A DNA stretch of 64,000 bases from Volvox africanus (GCA_030268105.1 BSDZ01000002.1:27724-91723); one strand, 5' to 3'; shown: positions 1-9,718, counted from the stretch's first letter. Notes: generated by a model from the sequence alone, not told the origin. A program made the numbers and translations.

Positions 1-1369
1 ACGCTGTTCAGCTCCATTCTCCTAAACAATGCGGTTTAACCACATTCATGAGTTCACCCCTCAATCATCCCTAAATCTCCCTCCCGCCCATCCACCACCC
101 GCCAACAGGACCTCCAGTAGATCAAGAAGATCGAGCTGCAGAAGCAGGGCGCCTCAGCGGACACTCTGGTCTTCACTATGAACCAGACCGTGCAGCACCC
201 GGCGGAGTTCGTGTTGGGTGGTATGGGGGCCAAGGGCTGACTTGAGGAGCGAGGGTTCTGTGGCGGGTTTCGGTGTGTTTTTGTTTGTGTGTGTATGCCC
301 CGCCTCCCCCGGGGGAAGGGGAAAGGGAGTAAACACGGGTCAGAGGAAGCATACCATGTGCTTGAATCCGGGAAGTATCATCGTTCCGCCATTCACCTGG
401 TTCCGCATTGCCATCTGAGCTCAACGCTTGGGGCACTGTGCGGTGCTGCATCCCTGGACGAACCGGGGTTTCCTTAGCTCCTGACCCCGAGGCGGTTGAC
501 AGTATAGACAGGGGGGGAGTGCCTAATGTGTGTATAGGCTTCATGACCGTGTGGGTCGGTGTTCGTTTTCCATCCCCCGAGGTGCACTCGAATTGCCGCA
601 AACATGCATATCTGCGTTTACATCCTGTTGACCGACCGAAACCGAACTGATCACAACGCCAGCGTACTCACTTGTCCATAGCACAATTGCTGCAACCAGC
701 TGCGGCTTGAGTCTTAGTGTAAGAAGCTGGCGCGGGGCGTTGCGCAGAACGCTTAGGCCGGCAGACCGGAGGGTCCCATGGGACGGTCATATCATGGGCC
801 AGTCGTACACCAACACCCATCGCGTCTGCCGTCGTTTTCATCGCTAAGGTGCTGTGGGAGGTGAGGGCGAGGAAAAAATAGTTAGGTCTGGGTAGATTTC
901 TTTATCGTGTAAGGCTCAATCGGTGTTTGCTTTTACTGTACTCCCGTATCTGGTCTGATGTGAAGAGAGCAGGGCGCTATCGTACACGTTTGGTGGTAAA
1001 CGGCATTTACGGTCACGTATCATTGAAGATTTCAATTCAGTTGCGTATGGAAGTCGGCAGTGCTGTCATTACCTTTGCGGAATGGGGCTGTGATGTTGCA
1101 ATCAATGCGATGATTAATTCTTAGTTTCATAACACAGCAACCACAATCGGATGGGGGGCGGTGGGAAATGCGCCAGGGGTGCCATCCTCGCATCTCTGCA
1201 TTTGTGGGTGTTTGTCTACAAAAGACCCTGGAGACTCTACAAGAGCGGTGTACATCCTCGTCCGTACATCCCCAGGGGGGAACATATAGCCGTGCGAGTT
1301 ATTATGTCTTTGGCTAAAGAAGTTAAGAGAGTCCCCGACTACAGCGGGGCAAACCTCACTAAGATCTGA
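1..1369 (+). CDS. Transcription factor IIB, 3' part (5' exons lie before the window)
   Basis: TFIIB bridges TBP-bound promoter DNA and RNA polymerase II in the nucleus. Visible here are the exon at 121-210 (reads IKKIELQKQGASADTL, ends HPAEF), which follows the RCFK exon of the preceding copy; an exon ending at 860 (RTPTPIASAVVFIAKVLWE, matching the RSPISIAAAVIY block of TFIIB cyclin repeat 2); and the last exon 1225-1369 ending in DYSGANLTKI. The exon between 210 and ~700 is unresolved. This copy has an extra G near 756 and an extra A near 1281, so both last exons are frameshifted relative to the other copies, most likely sequencing error. A TGTAA element lies at 1409-1413, 40 nt after the stop. 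Confidence 0.85.
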
Positions 1370-2059
1370 TCACCCCCGCCTCTCGCTCTCCATCCCCGTC
1401 ACTGCATTTGTAACGTTTACCTTTCGCCGCAACACACATTCGAGGAATCTCAAGACACTGCTGTAAATTACAACACGACAAAAAACTAACAGGTGTAAAG
1501 GCAGCAGATTGGCGGCGACGGCTTTATTAAATTTACATGTCCGCTATGTTAAAGCCTTACGACGGCACCTCCCTAAGCACCAGAGGTCACGGTGCCGGCT
1601 TCAGGGTATCTAATCAATGCTCAGCGATCGTATCTGAGGGGAAAAAAGAGCAGATAGTGCAATCCAGCGGCACAGCTGGATTCCCCTCCCCCTCCCCTCC
1701 CCCTCCCCCTCCCCCTCCCCCTTTCCCTTTCTTAAAGAATTCTGAACTTTTGTGCCATTAGTACACCGAATAGGTCCTTGGCGTGGTGGCGTCATTAAGC
1801 CTCAGAAACTGTGTGTGACACAGGGTGAAACAGCGCCCCTGGGTTACAATCCTCCCCACCCTGCAGTGACGTCCTCGGGCGCCCCTGGCACCCCGTAGGA
1901 CAGCTTGCGCCTTGCACCCGACGGATGGGGTTAATACGCTGGGTTTGATTGGGTACGGCAATACAAAAGTCATTGCATCCATCACCCCCTGTACCAAGTT
2001 GACTCAAATGGATCGTGCATGGAATCGCTTTTTATTTGGTCGCTTGTTGTATATAAATA
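1370..2059. other. Gap between convergent 3' ends
   Basis: About 690 bp between the TFIIB stop (plus strand) and the 111-aa gene stop (minus strand). It contains the TGTAA element at 1409-1413, the CCCCCT tract at 1683-1731, and on the minus strand an AATAAA at 2031-2036, 24 nt past the minus-strand stop. Short open frames are present on both strands (for example 1758-1997 minus), but none shows a supported start plus splice structure. The same layout occurs in every copy. Confidence 0.6.
1683..1731. repeat. CCCCCT/CCCCT simple repeat, copy 1 (49 bp)
   Basis: Almost pure C-runs of 4-5 separated by single T, ending in CCCTTTCCCTTTC. The opposite strand has regularly spaced G-runs and could form a G-quadruplex. 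Confidence 0.95.
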
Positions 2060-2584
2060 TCACTGCGACTGGACTCCGCGAAAGTCAGTCTGGCTCTCCG
2101 GCCTCTGGCCCTTATGGCCTGTCACGGCACAAGAGACAAGACCCGACCGCCAACCCCCACAAGCAAGTCTATAAACCCTTCCACCATCCAGCTGTATTTG
2201 CATCCTGCTACGTGGTAGCGAGTGAGCTGATTTAGGTGACTCACAGTCCTTTACACAGAGATTCTCAACACGGGGACGTGCATGGGCGTGCGGTAAGCCA
2301 CCAGGTCCGTAGCAGTAGTCAACAGCTTTAAAAGTATCACGGGTGTAAACATTAGTTTTAGCACTCATAGCAGCAGCAGTGCCTGACCCCACTGCCAATA
2401 TCGCATTTATTGGCGCGCGTTGTCAGGATACGGCAACGCAGGGGGTCCATTTACCTTGTGTTATCAGTTCACGGGGACGCTCGGAGCAGCGGGCGTGGTA
2501 ATATCTTAAATCATTTGATAGGGTGGACTGGATTCGATCTGACACTTGCTCGTGCTGTGTGGTTCCGCGTTGATTTCCAGCCAT
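2060..2584 (-). CDS. Unrecognised three-exon minus-strand gene (111 aa model), copy 1
   Basis: The ATG at 2584 has a good context (AGAATGG) and an in-frame TAA 15 nt upstream. Exon 1, 2584-2455, reads MAGNQRGTTQHEQVSDRIQS and ends PRELITQ. A 63-bp GT-AG intron (2454-2392) joins in phase 1 to exon 2, 2391-2245 (VGSGTAAAMSAKTNVYTRD, then FKAVDYCYGPGG, HARPRVENLCVKD). The donor GTGAGT at 2244 and an acceptor at 2119 lead to exon 3, 2118-2060 (HKGQRPESQTDFRGVQSQ). AATAAA follows 24 nt after the stop. The last exon is the weakest part: other acceptors (about 2191 or 2207) would give different C-termini. No transmembrane segment is obvious and the family is not recognised. It starts 412 bp from, and divergent to, the 89-aa gene. 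Confidence 0.5.
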
Positions 2585-2996
2585 TCTTTCAGCAGTCAAT
2601 TATTCCTTCAGGATATGTTTCTCGAGGAAGAATCAAGCCTTCAAACTTCCCCTTTCGCTTGCGCCCATTCCGGTAGCCTGAATCCGGACGATCTAGCTTG
2701 GCCGGGAGAGTATAACAAATAACAAACAACGCCCTGAAGATTGAGGGGCTCGAGTACGTTGACAGTAGCAATGGCCGTAGTTGTGGCTTCAATGTTTCAA
2801 ATCGCGACTGTCGTATTTCTCGTAATCACGAGCATTATTTATAGGTTTTGGTGTTGGTGATAAGGCATCTCACGCTCATGTGACGTTGTCCTAACGTTTT
2901 TCAACCTCAGTGCACATTTGCCCGTCTCTCTGGCCGCCGTTCTTCACAACACTGTAGTCAGATCTTGTGGGATAAGGCGGAACGCCAGCACCTTTT
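2585..2996. promoter_or_regulatory. Divergent promoter gap
   Basis: Intergenic 412 bp between the minus-strand gene (start 2584) and the plus-strand 89-aa gene (start 2997). A TATTTATA element at 2836-2843 lies 154 bp before the plus-strand ATG. CTCGT-AATC-ACGAG, a small inverted repeat, sits just upstream at 2819-2832. Promoter function is inferred from position. The same region recurs in each copy. Confidence 0.4.
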
Positions 2997-3344
2997 ATGA
3001 GCATGGAGCAGCAACAGTCGATGCAGTCATCCGGGTTTGAGATTGTGTCGGCCCTGATGAATGTAAGCCGTGTGGAGGACTTGTCAGTTGTTACGGCGAC
3101 TGACGTCGTCAGACGGGACCAAAGCGTGATTGCGCTGCGACCCCTGCATGGTAAGTTGTATATCTAGCAGAGCATGTGGTCCTTGTAGCTTTTATCTTTC
3201 ATCTTTGATTATGATTTGTAACTCGCAGCGATCGGGAATGTCAAAGAAGATGAGATGGCGTTTGCTCTTGCGGAGGCGGCCAAGGCGGAGCTCGCGTACG
3301 GAGGTGTGTGCATGGGAACGAATAAGTTCTTTGCCGTAGAGTGA
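2997..3344 (+). CDS. Unrecognised two-exon gene (at least 89 aa), copy 1
   Basis: Exon 1, 2997-3150, reads MSMEQQQSMQSSGFEIVSAL, then VEDLSVVTATDVVRRDQ and ALRPLH. The donor is GTAAGT. A 78-bp intron ends CTCGCAG and joins in phase to exon 2 from 3229 (AIGNVKEDEMAFALAEAAKA, then GGVCMGTNKFFAVE). The frame ends at TGA 3342-3344, but a perfect donor GTGAGT begins at 3341, so the transcript may continue into exons not found here and the 89 residues may be only the N-terminal part. The protein is soluble-looking with Ala/Glu helices. The AELAYGGxxMGTNKFF stretch faintly recalls the profilin core, but this is too weak to name. A downstream ATG two codons in offers an alternative start. Confidence 0.5.
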
Positions 3345-4478
3345 GTTGCCGTAGAGTGCGCTTCGTTACTAGCACGTAGCCATGTTCAGGAGTCGGCAAG
3401 TCCAGTTTATTGGTGCAGCAGTCCGAATGGAATGTAGCAGTCCGCTAAGAAGCTTGCAGAAGGATTGCTTACAAAGATACGATTGCACCATCTGTTGCAT
3501 GGCCAAACGAGTCCCACCATGAAGGCTCAGTGTGCAGCATCCAGAAAAGTGCTATGACAAACAAGAAATGTAATATGGAAATATGTGTTGTAAAGTAGAC
3601 TATCAGACATTTGGAAGCCTGACGTTATAACGATAAAGTAGTCGTTATATGGTTTCTGATAGTTCGGTCCGGTCAGATAATCGCGCGTATAGCACGACAG
3701 ATGGGACGAGCTCAGGTTGCTAGCGTACTGCCAAGTACAGCTCCAATCACACGATTGTTGCTAGGGGGGATCCCTATATCCGACTGATACATCACTTAAT
3801 AACGATATGGAAGTTGCCTCTGCATGTACATTGGATGGAGCCTTTCTTCTCACTCGATGGTAAGATTAGTTTATAGTTAGATTCCGTACTGTTTGCTGCG
3901 TAACGCAATGAAATCACAGCTCATGGCACCAAAATAGAGAAGGGCAAAAATGACATTTGGGGGGATGCCCATAATGGGGTTTAGGGTTGCAGAAGGCCCT
4001 CGCTCCAGAAAGGGACGCTGTACTTGTGAGAGTGAGAGTCGCAGTATTTAAGCCTTGACAAATTCTCTTGCAAATTATGGGAAGGGTAATTGGGTACTGC
4101 TTAGTTAAGCGTGGTCATGCTGGTTCTGGGTGGTTTCCAGCCTTCCACGCCCTGCCTGGCGTGAATCCTTCCCTGGGGGGAGTGTAAGACGCAGGGGCCT
4201 GAGCCCAGTGGGGACCCGGGTCGGCAGGGGTGCAGGGGCCGGGGGCAAAATGGTAGGCATGGGCGCTAATGAGGTTTTGGTGTGTGAAGGTTTGGATTTG
4301 TTTAGCTGTGTTTGCACGATCATTTCTGTATCCGTAAGTAAGAAATGCATCTCAAACCCATCAGCGAGTGAACAATCTATGCATCAATTGTTCAACTTCT
4401 ATAAGCCTTTTTTGCCGAGAATATCCACCAAAATAAAGTATGTGAGCGAACACCGTGTGTCATAGCACTGTAGCATCC

Positions 4479-4707
4479 TTTACCCAGCGAATTGTGTGTA
4501 GCGGATTGCTGTAAAACCCCTTTTAACCCGTTGTACAGTGTGTGGCAGATTGCCGTTGGGCCCCCTGTACCCAGAGAACATTGTGTAACAGATTGCTGTA
4601 GCCCCCCTTTACCCAGCGAAAACTGTGTAGCGGATTGCAGTAGCCCCCGTTTCACGCAATGTACAGTGTTTGGTAGATCGCCATAGCCCACCCTTACCCA
4701 GCCAATC
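4479..4707. repeat. ~43-bp minisatellite, copy 1 (5.3 monomers)
   Basis: Diverged monomers at 4479-4520 (42 bp), 4521-4565 (45), 4566-4607 (42), 4608-4649 (42), 4650-4693 (44) and a partial one to 4707. The shared pattern is TTTACCCAGCGAA, then TGTGTAGCGGATTGC, then GTAGCCCCC. Four of the five monomers are multiples of three, so long frames stay open on both strands (plus 4492-4686, minus 4392-4691). Confidence 0.85.
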
Positions 4708-4952
4708 TTCAGTCATATGAACCATGCAGCATCTCCAAGTCCTTGCACCATGATATCGCATCAAGTGCACGAGGAACGTACCATTTTAACCAGCAGACGA
4801 ACTGAAGCGTTAGTAGGGATTCTCATTCCTAATACGGTTATCAAGTGTGGTTATAGCCAAAACTTCAATTAATGTTACCTGCAGGGATGTGGCTGAGTCT
4901 GCCAGCACTTGCTGTGTAGGGGTCGTACATGTACGGCACACGCTAGCACAAT

Positions 4953-4996
4953 CTCAAGGTGCAGAAGCACCCTGTCAGCACCTTGAGAGGCCTCTC
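4953..4996. other. Hairpin plus 12-bp palindrome
   Basis: CTCAAGGTGC (4953-4962) pairs perfectly with GCACCTTGAG (4978-4987) across a 15-nt loop. Overlapping it is the perfect palindrome GAGAGGCCTCTC (4985-4996). The pair recurs in the other copies; in copies 2 and 4 an extra base disrupts the palindrome or lengthens the loop. Function is unknown. Confidence 0.6.
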
Positions 4997-5729
4997 AACT
5001 ACTACACACACTAGAACGAATTTCCCAACAAATATATGCTTCATTTGAATAGTTCATATGTGCATGACTCTCCTTATATTATATGTATCTTGTTGCGTAG
5101 GTACATACAGACCAAAGGGAATCTTGCCTTATCACTTCCTGCTTTACAGCAGCAGATGGCCGTGCGAGTCTGAGTCTGGGCAGCACATGCAAATATATCT
5201 AGTGTGCATATTTTTAATACCTGTATGTAGTCAAGCCCTTTTTACGAAAAGGTACCTAACCCGTATTTCATACAAAGCTCAGTGATTATGATGACATACT
5301 CTGTTTATGTATTATGTAGAGTAAGTCAAGTAGTCTCTTGGTATTATTTGTATCTGAGGGGTCTTATGAACTGTAGCTTTCTGCTGCATCAATGCAGGCT
5401 CAACGCTTTTGGGTTTTGTGTCAATTCCACACTTACACAACACATGTAGCAGCGGTTTCCATGCTTCAAATGAGGCCTATACTTCCTTTGTCGGCGGATT
5501 GTGCATGTGGTGCGGCATGCTGTGAAGGCATGCATGTTACAATTTGGTTTTCAAGCACTGAGAAATAAGCACTAAACATCTTGCGGCATAAATGCGCTCA
5601 AAAGAAATCTTAATAGAATTTTTCATCAGCTGTCCTGTCTAACTGGCTGGGCTGAAATACAAATCTGACATGGTAATTAGATCGTAAGCAAGGCCATGGA
5701 AGTCGATGTGACGGGAATATGGCAGGTCC

Positions 5730-5993
5730 TTGCATGCTGAACATGTTGAGCCTCCATTAGACAAATTGAAAAGGAAATACCCAGCCAAGCATGGCCAGCA
5801 GTTGACATGGATGCGGGTAAAGCTGCATGATAGGGGTGGTAGAAAGTTTATGATAGTCCAAAAGGATATCAAAGTTCATCGTGTGAGAAAGGAGGGGGCC
5901 ACCTCTGGGGAATTGCCTTTTCCTTCCTTCTCACTATCCTCATACTCATATATGATATATCGCTCATCTCAACACATGGTACCAAATGGATGA
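5730..5993 (+). other. Possible exon or small ORF (87 codons)
   Basis: An open frame rich in Lys, Arg and His (DKLKRKYPAKHGQQLTWMRV, then RGGRKFMIVQKD and HRVRKEGATSG). It is kept open in copies 1 and 4; in the others the tail varies through indels. The opposite strand is also open over much of it (5639-5872). No start context or splice partner is established. Confidence 0.2.
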
Positions 5994-6811
5994 GAGGACT
6001 TTGAATGGCATTTGAAGATTTCCCTGAATTCGGTGTATGTGGGGTTGGAGAAGACCCTCCATAAAGGATCGGTCGTCGTATGTATTACTACGGGTTTCAG
6101 TGTCAAGTTGGTGGGAGTCTCAGTCTTTCAGCTCTGACGAATTTCCTTTCTGAATCCTTTGCTGGGGAGAGTGATCCTGCATGCAGCGTGTCTGGGTGTG
6201 GTATTGCAGACTAAACCCGTAATGAAGGTGTTGATGAACACTACTGGCGTCCCCCTTTGGGGTAAATAGTCGCTTGCAATACGACAAGGTGTAGATGTAG
6301 GAGTATTTGACCCTCAGGTAAGCTCCAAAATTGAAGAATCGTCTCGACAAGTAATGACACAGCTCTGGCCGTATACAAACGTTGGTGTACGGGATGTTAC
6401 AGCCATACAGTCGTAACCATGTACTGTATGTATCTACTGATGCACGGCATATAGTATGTATACTGCTGTACAGGAAGCGCCTTTATAATACTTAGTATAT
6501 TAGGATGAAATGCGTTTAGAATTATGTATTGAGCATTGACATAGTCTATTACAGCAGACAGGTAGCACGCACACGCCCAAGGATAGTAAATTATAATGAT
6601 CTTTTGGCTGAGAGAAGGTTTCGGATCATTTGGTGTAGAATGTCCAGTCCAGTCCATAATGAAATCATAGCTCATCATGGCACCAGAAGAGAGATGAACC
6701 TATGGTGGCATTTTTAGGTGGAATCGTCCGTGATTAATTGAGATGAATAATGAATCTGTAACTTTATCAATCATCATTTTTGACATTTGAACTTTATTCG
6801 CTCCACCAGGT

Positions 6812-7833
6812 ATGGAGCTGCAGCAGATTACTAATGTGCAGCAGCAGCAGCAGCAACAAGACATACAGCTGAAGCAGCTGGAGCAGCAACTGAATGAGCG
6901 GGATCAACAACTACAACAGCAGGTGGACGTGAAGCTGCAGAATGTTGCACAGCAGCAGGATGGTAAGCTGCTGGAGATCATGCGGCAGTTCACACGGCAG
7001 CAGGATGAGAAAATGCGGCAGTTCACACAGCAGCAGGATGAGAAGATGCAAGACTTCACACGGCAGCAGGATGAGAAAATGCGGAAGTTCATGGTGCAGC
7101 AGGACGAGAAGATGCAAGACTTCGCACGGCAGCTGCTGGATGAGAAGATGCGGCAGTTCATGCAGCAAGCTGAGGTTATTCGGGAGAACCAGGTGGCCAG
7201 GTCTTACAATGTCTTCGCCATTGATGCTGACCATACCTTGGAGCCCCTGTTGGTGGAGTCGGTCCAGGCACAGCATGCCTTAGGCACTGCTCCTTCAGCT
7301 GTACCGGTCAACTTTCCCGCGACAGTGGATGCTATGTCCAAGCTCACTAATCATGATCTGGATCAGTTGCAGGTATTTCTGATATTTATTTGCTTGGCAC
7401 ACATGGCAACTGGCTCGAGAATGATTATATGGTGTGGCAGCCCCATTTTATGCCTCGTAACCTAATTAGTATTTTTAGTTCAGTGACATTCGTATTCTAT
7501 CAGCAAATTTGAATTCTTCCCTAATCCTGGCATAATGATATTGTGTTGATGGCTATGTGTATGTGCACGAATCTCTGCTGGATTAAGCCCTGAACGCAAG
7601 TTCTCTATCCGTGCATGCTTGCTGCTTGCTTCCTTTCTGTTATCTAGCCTTTTGTAATCTGTATAAAATGTAGGGAGAAAGCATTACAGCTTCGTCTCCT
7701 CTTTATCTGCACGTAGGACTTCTACAACACTAAGTTTAGTGGGAAGTCCATCAAGACTCGGCGCTGTCGGTTTGCGGTATACATTGGTGCTACGGGGGTC
7801 ATCCGCCAGGCAGGCTTCTATATGGCAGAGTGA
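6812..7833 (+). CDS. PolyQ / hendecad-repeat coiled-coil protein, two exons (225 aa), copy 1
   Basis: Exon 1 6812-7372 is exactly 187 codons. Exon 2 7717-7833 gives 38 residues and a TGA. The join (donor GTATTT, acceptor CACGTAG) is phase 0 and reads LTNHDLDQLQ then DFYNTKFSGKSIKTRR. Residues 1-40: Gln-rich, QQQQQQQ followed by coiled coil (LKQLEQQLNERDQQLQQQ). Residues 58-113: five 11-residue repeats of the type RQFTRQQDEKM, encoded by 33-bp units from 6983 (the fifth is 36 bp). The C-terminal ~90 residues look globular and end AVYIGATGVIRQAGFYMAE. An acceptor-like CCACCAG ends at 6809, so an upstream exon is possible. Eleven-residue periodicity implies a near-straight coiled coil. Family unknown; a structural or oligomerising role is inference. 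Confidence 0.7.
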
Positions 7834-8460
7834 CAAGATCATATGTGAAGGTAAAGCGACCTGTGGCCTCTGGTATGGATTGAGCAAGTGAATGAAACAA
7901 CCATATTTTGGTCAATCCCCCTGTATTTCTGGCCCAGCTGTTCTTAATACAGCATCAGCAAGGCCTCGAAGGCCTTGCTGCTATCCGTCACTCCCTAGCT
8001 GCCCTTTTGATGCCCCCTCCCCGATTGGATGGCACTAGCAAGCCGGCATGCTTACGCCCCTAGTGTGTTCGGGCCTGGCATGGCCCCAGCCCACGCGCCC
8101 TTCCCGTTTGTGTATGGGCCCCTGTGTTCTATGGGCCCCTGCTTTGTCACGGTGGTACATATTACTAAACAACCCATGCCTCCCATCGCACCTTCCATGC
8201 GGTTTTCTTCCATTTTGTACGCATATGTATGCCATACTTACTGACCTAGCATGTACATCTTTCCATCCTCCTCCAACATTATATTCCATCCTTTACTCAA
8301 ATCTATCGCTTACATCCCTCCACGTTCAGGGGCACATTTTTGTCCTCGGGTGCAGGCCTCTGTCGCCTTGATTTACCTGCCTTGTACTTGTTTTGTTCAC
8401 CTTTCTTTTACCTGCGCTTACCCTTCTTTCCTCTGCCTGCGCACGTCCTTGCCATTGCAG
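7834..8460. other. Gap after the polyQ gene; no supported gene
   Basis: This stretch holds the hairpin at 7956-7980 and a twice-repeated GGGCCCCTG motif near 8115-8145. It becomes C/T-rich toward 8440, as expected for intron or 5' sequence of the next gene. Open frames at 8029-8244 and 8340-8828 lack supported starts. The same holds in the other copies. Confidence 0.45.
7956..7980. other. Perfect 10-bp hairpin
   Basis: CAGCAAGGCC (7956-7965), loop TCGAA, GGCCTTGCTG (7971-7980). It lies 123 bp past the polyQ gene stop and could be a transcript 3' structure. It is present unchanged in all five copies. Confidence 0.6.
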
Positions 8461-8734
8461 CTGCTATTGCTGCCGCTGCCCCAGGTGAGTGGGCCGCCGC
8501 AGGCTTTGAGCTGGCCGGGTTGGATGGGTGGGTTGGTCGGGTTAAGGCGTGTGTAGTTCTTTACAGGTGGGTCAAGAGGAAGACTTGCATGATAGTGGCA
8601 GCACCAGCGGTCAGATCAGCTTTGCCTGGGTACACCAACATGTGTATCACCTCACCGTCAGCAAGAAGGCCCATAGTATGCATGATACGGGTTCCTCTTC
8701 CTCTTTTGATCGCTTTGACTTACGGCCTTCATAG
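8461..8734 (+). CDS. Terminal exon(s) of an unrecognised gene, copy 1
   Basis: The terminal exon 8567-8734 starts after CTTTACAG and encodes 55 residues to TAG: VGQEEDLHDSGSTSGQ, ISFAWVHQHVYHLTVSKKAH, then GSSSSFDRFDLRPS. The preceding donor is CAG/GTGAGT at 8484/8485, giving an 82-bp intron. In the matching phase, the 24 nt 8461-8484 after the acceptor GCCATTGCAG read LLLLPLPQ, a possible micro-exon; a longer exon reaching upstream is equally possible. The true start was not found. Protein family is not recognised; the tail is hydrophilic and Ser/His/Asp-rich. Confidence 0.4.
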
Positions 8735-9718
8735 CCACCCCAGCTTTAGTACTTTTCACCCCAGCTCGTTTCCACTTGTCCCATTGGACATTGGACAGCG
8801 TTGGCAATCATCCGACTTTCATGGTTAGTCTTCGTTCCTTCAGTACCAGCGCCAGGATACACGTCATTGTGGTATATATTGACTTGTCTTCTGGTTAGGG
8901 TTTCAGGGTTTTGCTACTCGTAGCCTTGGCAGCTACCTAGTCGACATTCAAACATTTCCACCTTGTTTACCCTGAGGGATGAAGCCAGCCCCCAGCTGCC
9001 ATCCTCGCGGTTAGTGAGTGTGCTTACAGCTGCATCTCCACAGCAATCTGAGGTCTCGTTTATTCGTCATCCCTCCCGTGGCTATTGTACAGGGGCCGTG
9101 GGCATTGCCAGTACCAGGAGCTGTCCGCTGAGTGATGCTGCCTACCGTGGGCTCATCCTGTCGATGATGGCATATTATTATTCTAGCTTGATGGCTTGCT
9201 GTCTGGTGGGATTTGACTCCGGGGTCTAACTCTTCCAGCGGCTTCATTGGCCTTTGATGCGTAAAAGCTGTCTGTAGACCGCCGAATTGGTTTATGTTTA
9301 TGTGTTATTGGTTTAAGGGGCCATGGTGGGTCCCGTGGGACACCAGAGTATTTGGCCGACGAGAAGGTCATCCCGTGGGCAATGGGGCTGCTGTGGTTCT
9401 TCAAAACGGGGATCTTCCCGCCAGCCAGCACTTTACTCACCATTGGGAGTGCTATTCTGTTTTGCAGTTGGTGGTAGTGGGTGGGTGGTGAGGTGAGGCA
9501 CAAGAAGTTGTTGGAGCTAAAGCAGCTAATTGTGACCACGAGGACAGGCAGCGCGGTGGTGTACTCTGGTGGGGTGGTGTTAAGTCCGCTGAACCTTTTG
9601 GGGAAACGTTGGCGGCAATGCAGGAGCTGCAGAGGTTCGCCACGGGTGGTGGGCCATGTTAGCGTGCTTGACCACAGTGGTGCAGGGTCTGGTGACGAGG
9701 CTATGGGCTGTATGGAAC
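8735..9718. other. Unassigned stretch of about 1 kb
   Basis: Both strands are partly open, but no model was convincing. On the plus strand 9340-9470 reads PEYLADEKVIPWAMGLLWFF and continues hydrophobic (IFPPASTLLTIGSAILF), which could be a membrane segment. On the minus strand the long frame 9183-9845 crosses a canonical GTGAGT donor near 9440. A GTTTCAGGGTTTTG element lies near 8900. The same sequence recurs in all copies. Confidence 0.35.

Larger units (their letters stand above)
3345..6811. other. Gene-poor stretch (about 3.5 kb)
   Basis: This stretch holds no recognised gene. It contains the minisatellite at 4479-4707, the hairpin/palindrome at 4953-4996, and AT-rich runs around 5040-5300 and 6420-6800. 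If the 89-aa gene splices onward from 3341, later exons should lie here. If the polyQ gene has a 5' exon joining at the acceptor ending 6809 (CTCCACCAG), that exon should also lie here. The best open frame is 5730-5993. The equivalent stretches follow the same gene in all copies. Confidence 0.5.

Noticed and set aside
2455..2550. tRNA gene (GGATTCGATCT resembles a B box)
   Set aside because: No A box at the right spacing and no acceptor stem or cloverleaf could be formed by eye.
2371..2676. Plus-strand open frame over the 111-aa gene
   Set aside because: It has no ATG start near its beginning and is explained as antisense of minus-strand exon 1, which has start context and an in-phase intron.
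2997..3344. Profilin assignment for the 89-aa gene
   Set aside because: Only a short G-x-x-x-G-x-x-K-F-like stretch fits; the N-terminal tryptophan region and the basic GKK-like block typical of profilins are absent from the visible exons.
3980..3986. Telomere repeat TTTAGGG
   Set aside because: A single occurrence per unit, not a tandem run; uninformative about taxon or chromosome end.
4392..4691. 99-codon minus-strand ORF from the minisatellite
   Set aside because: Its sequence is just the translated repeat; the opposite strand is equally open, and the frame breaks in copy 3.
4479..4707. CRISPR array
   Set aside because: Monomers are contiguous and diverged with no repeat/spacer alternation, and the genes are eukaryotic.
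6812..7833. Retrotransposon gag
   Set aside because: The Gln-rich coiled coil superficially suits Gag, but no reverse transcriptase, protease, integrase, zinc knuckle or LTR pair was seen in the unit.
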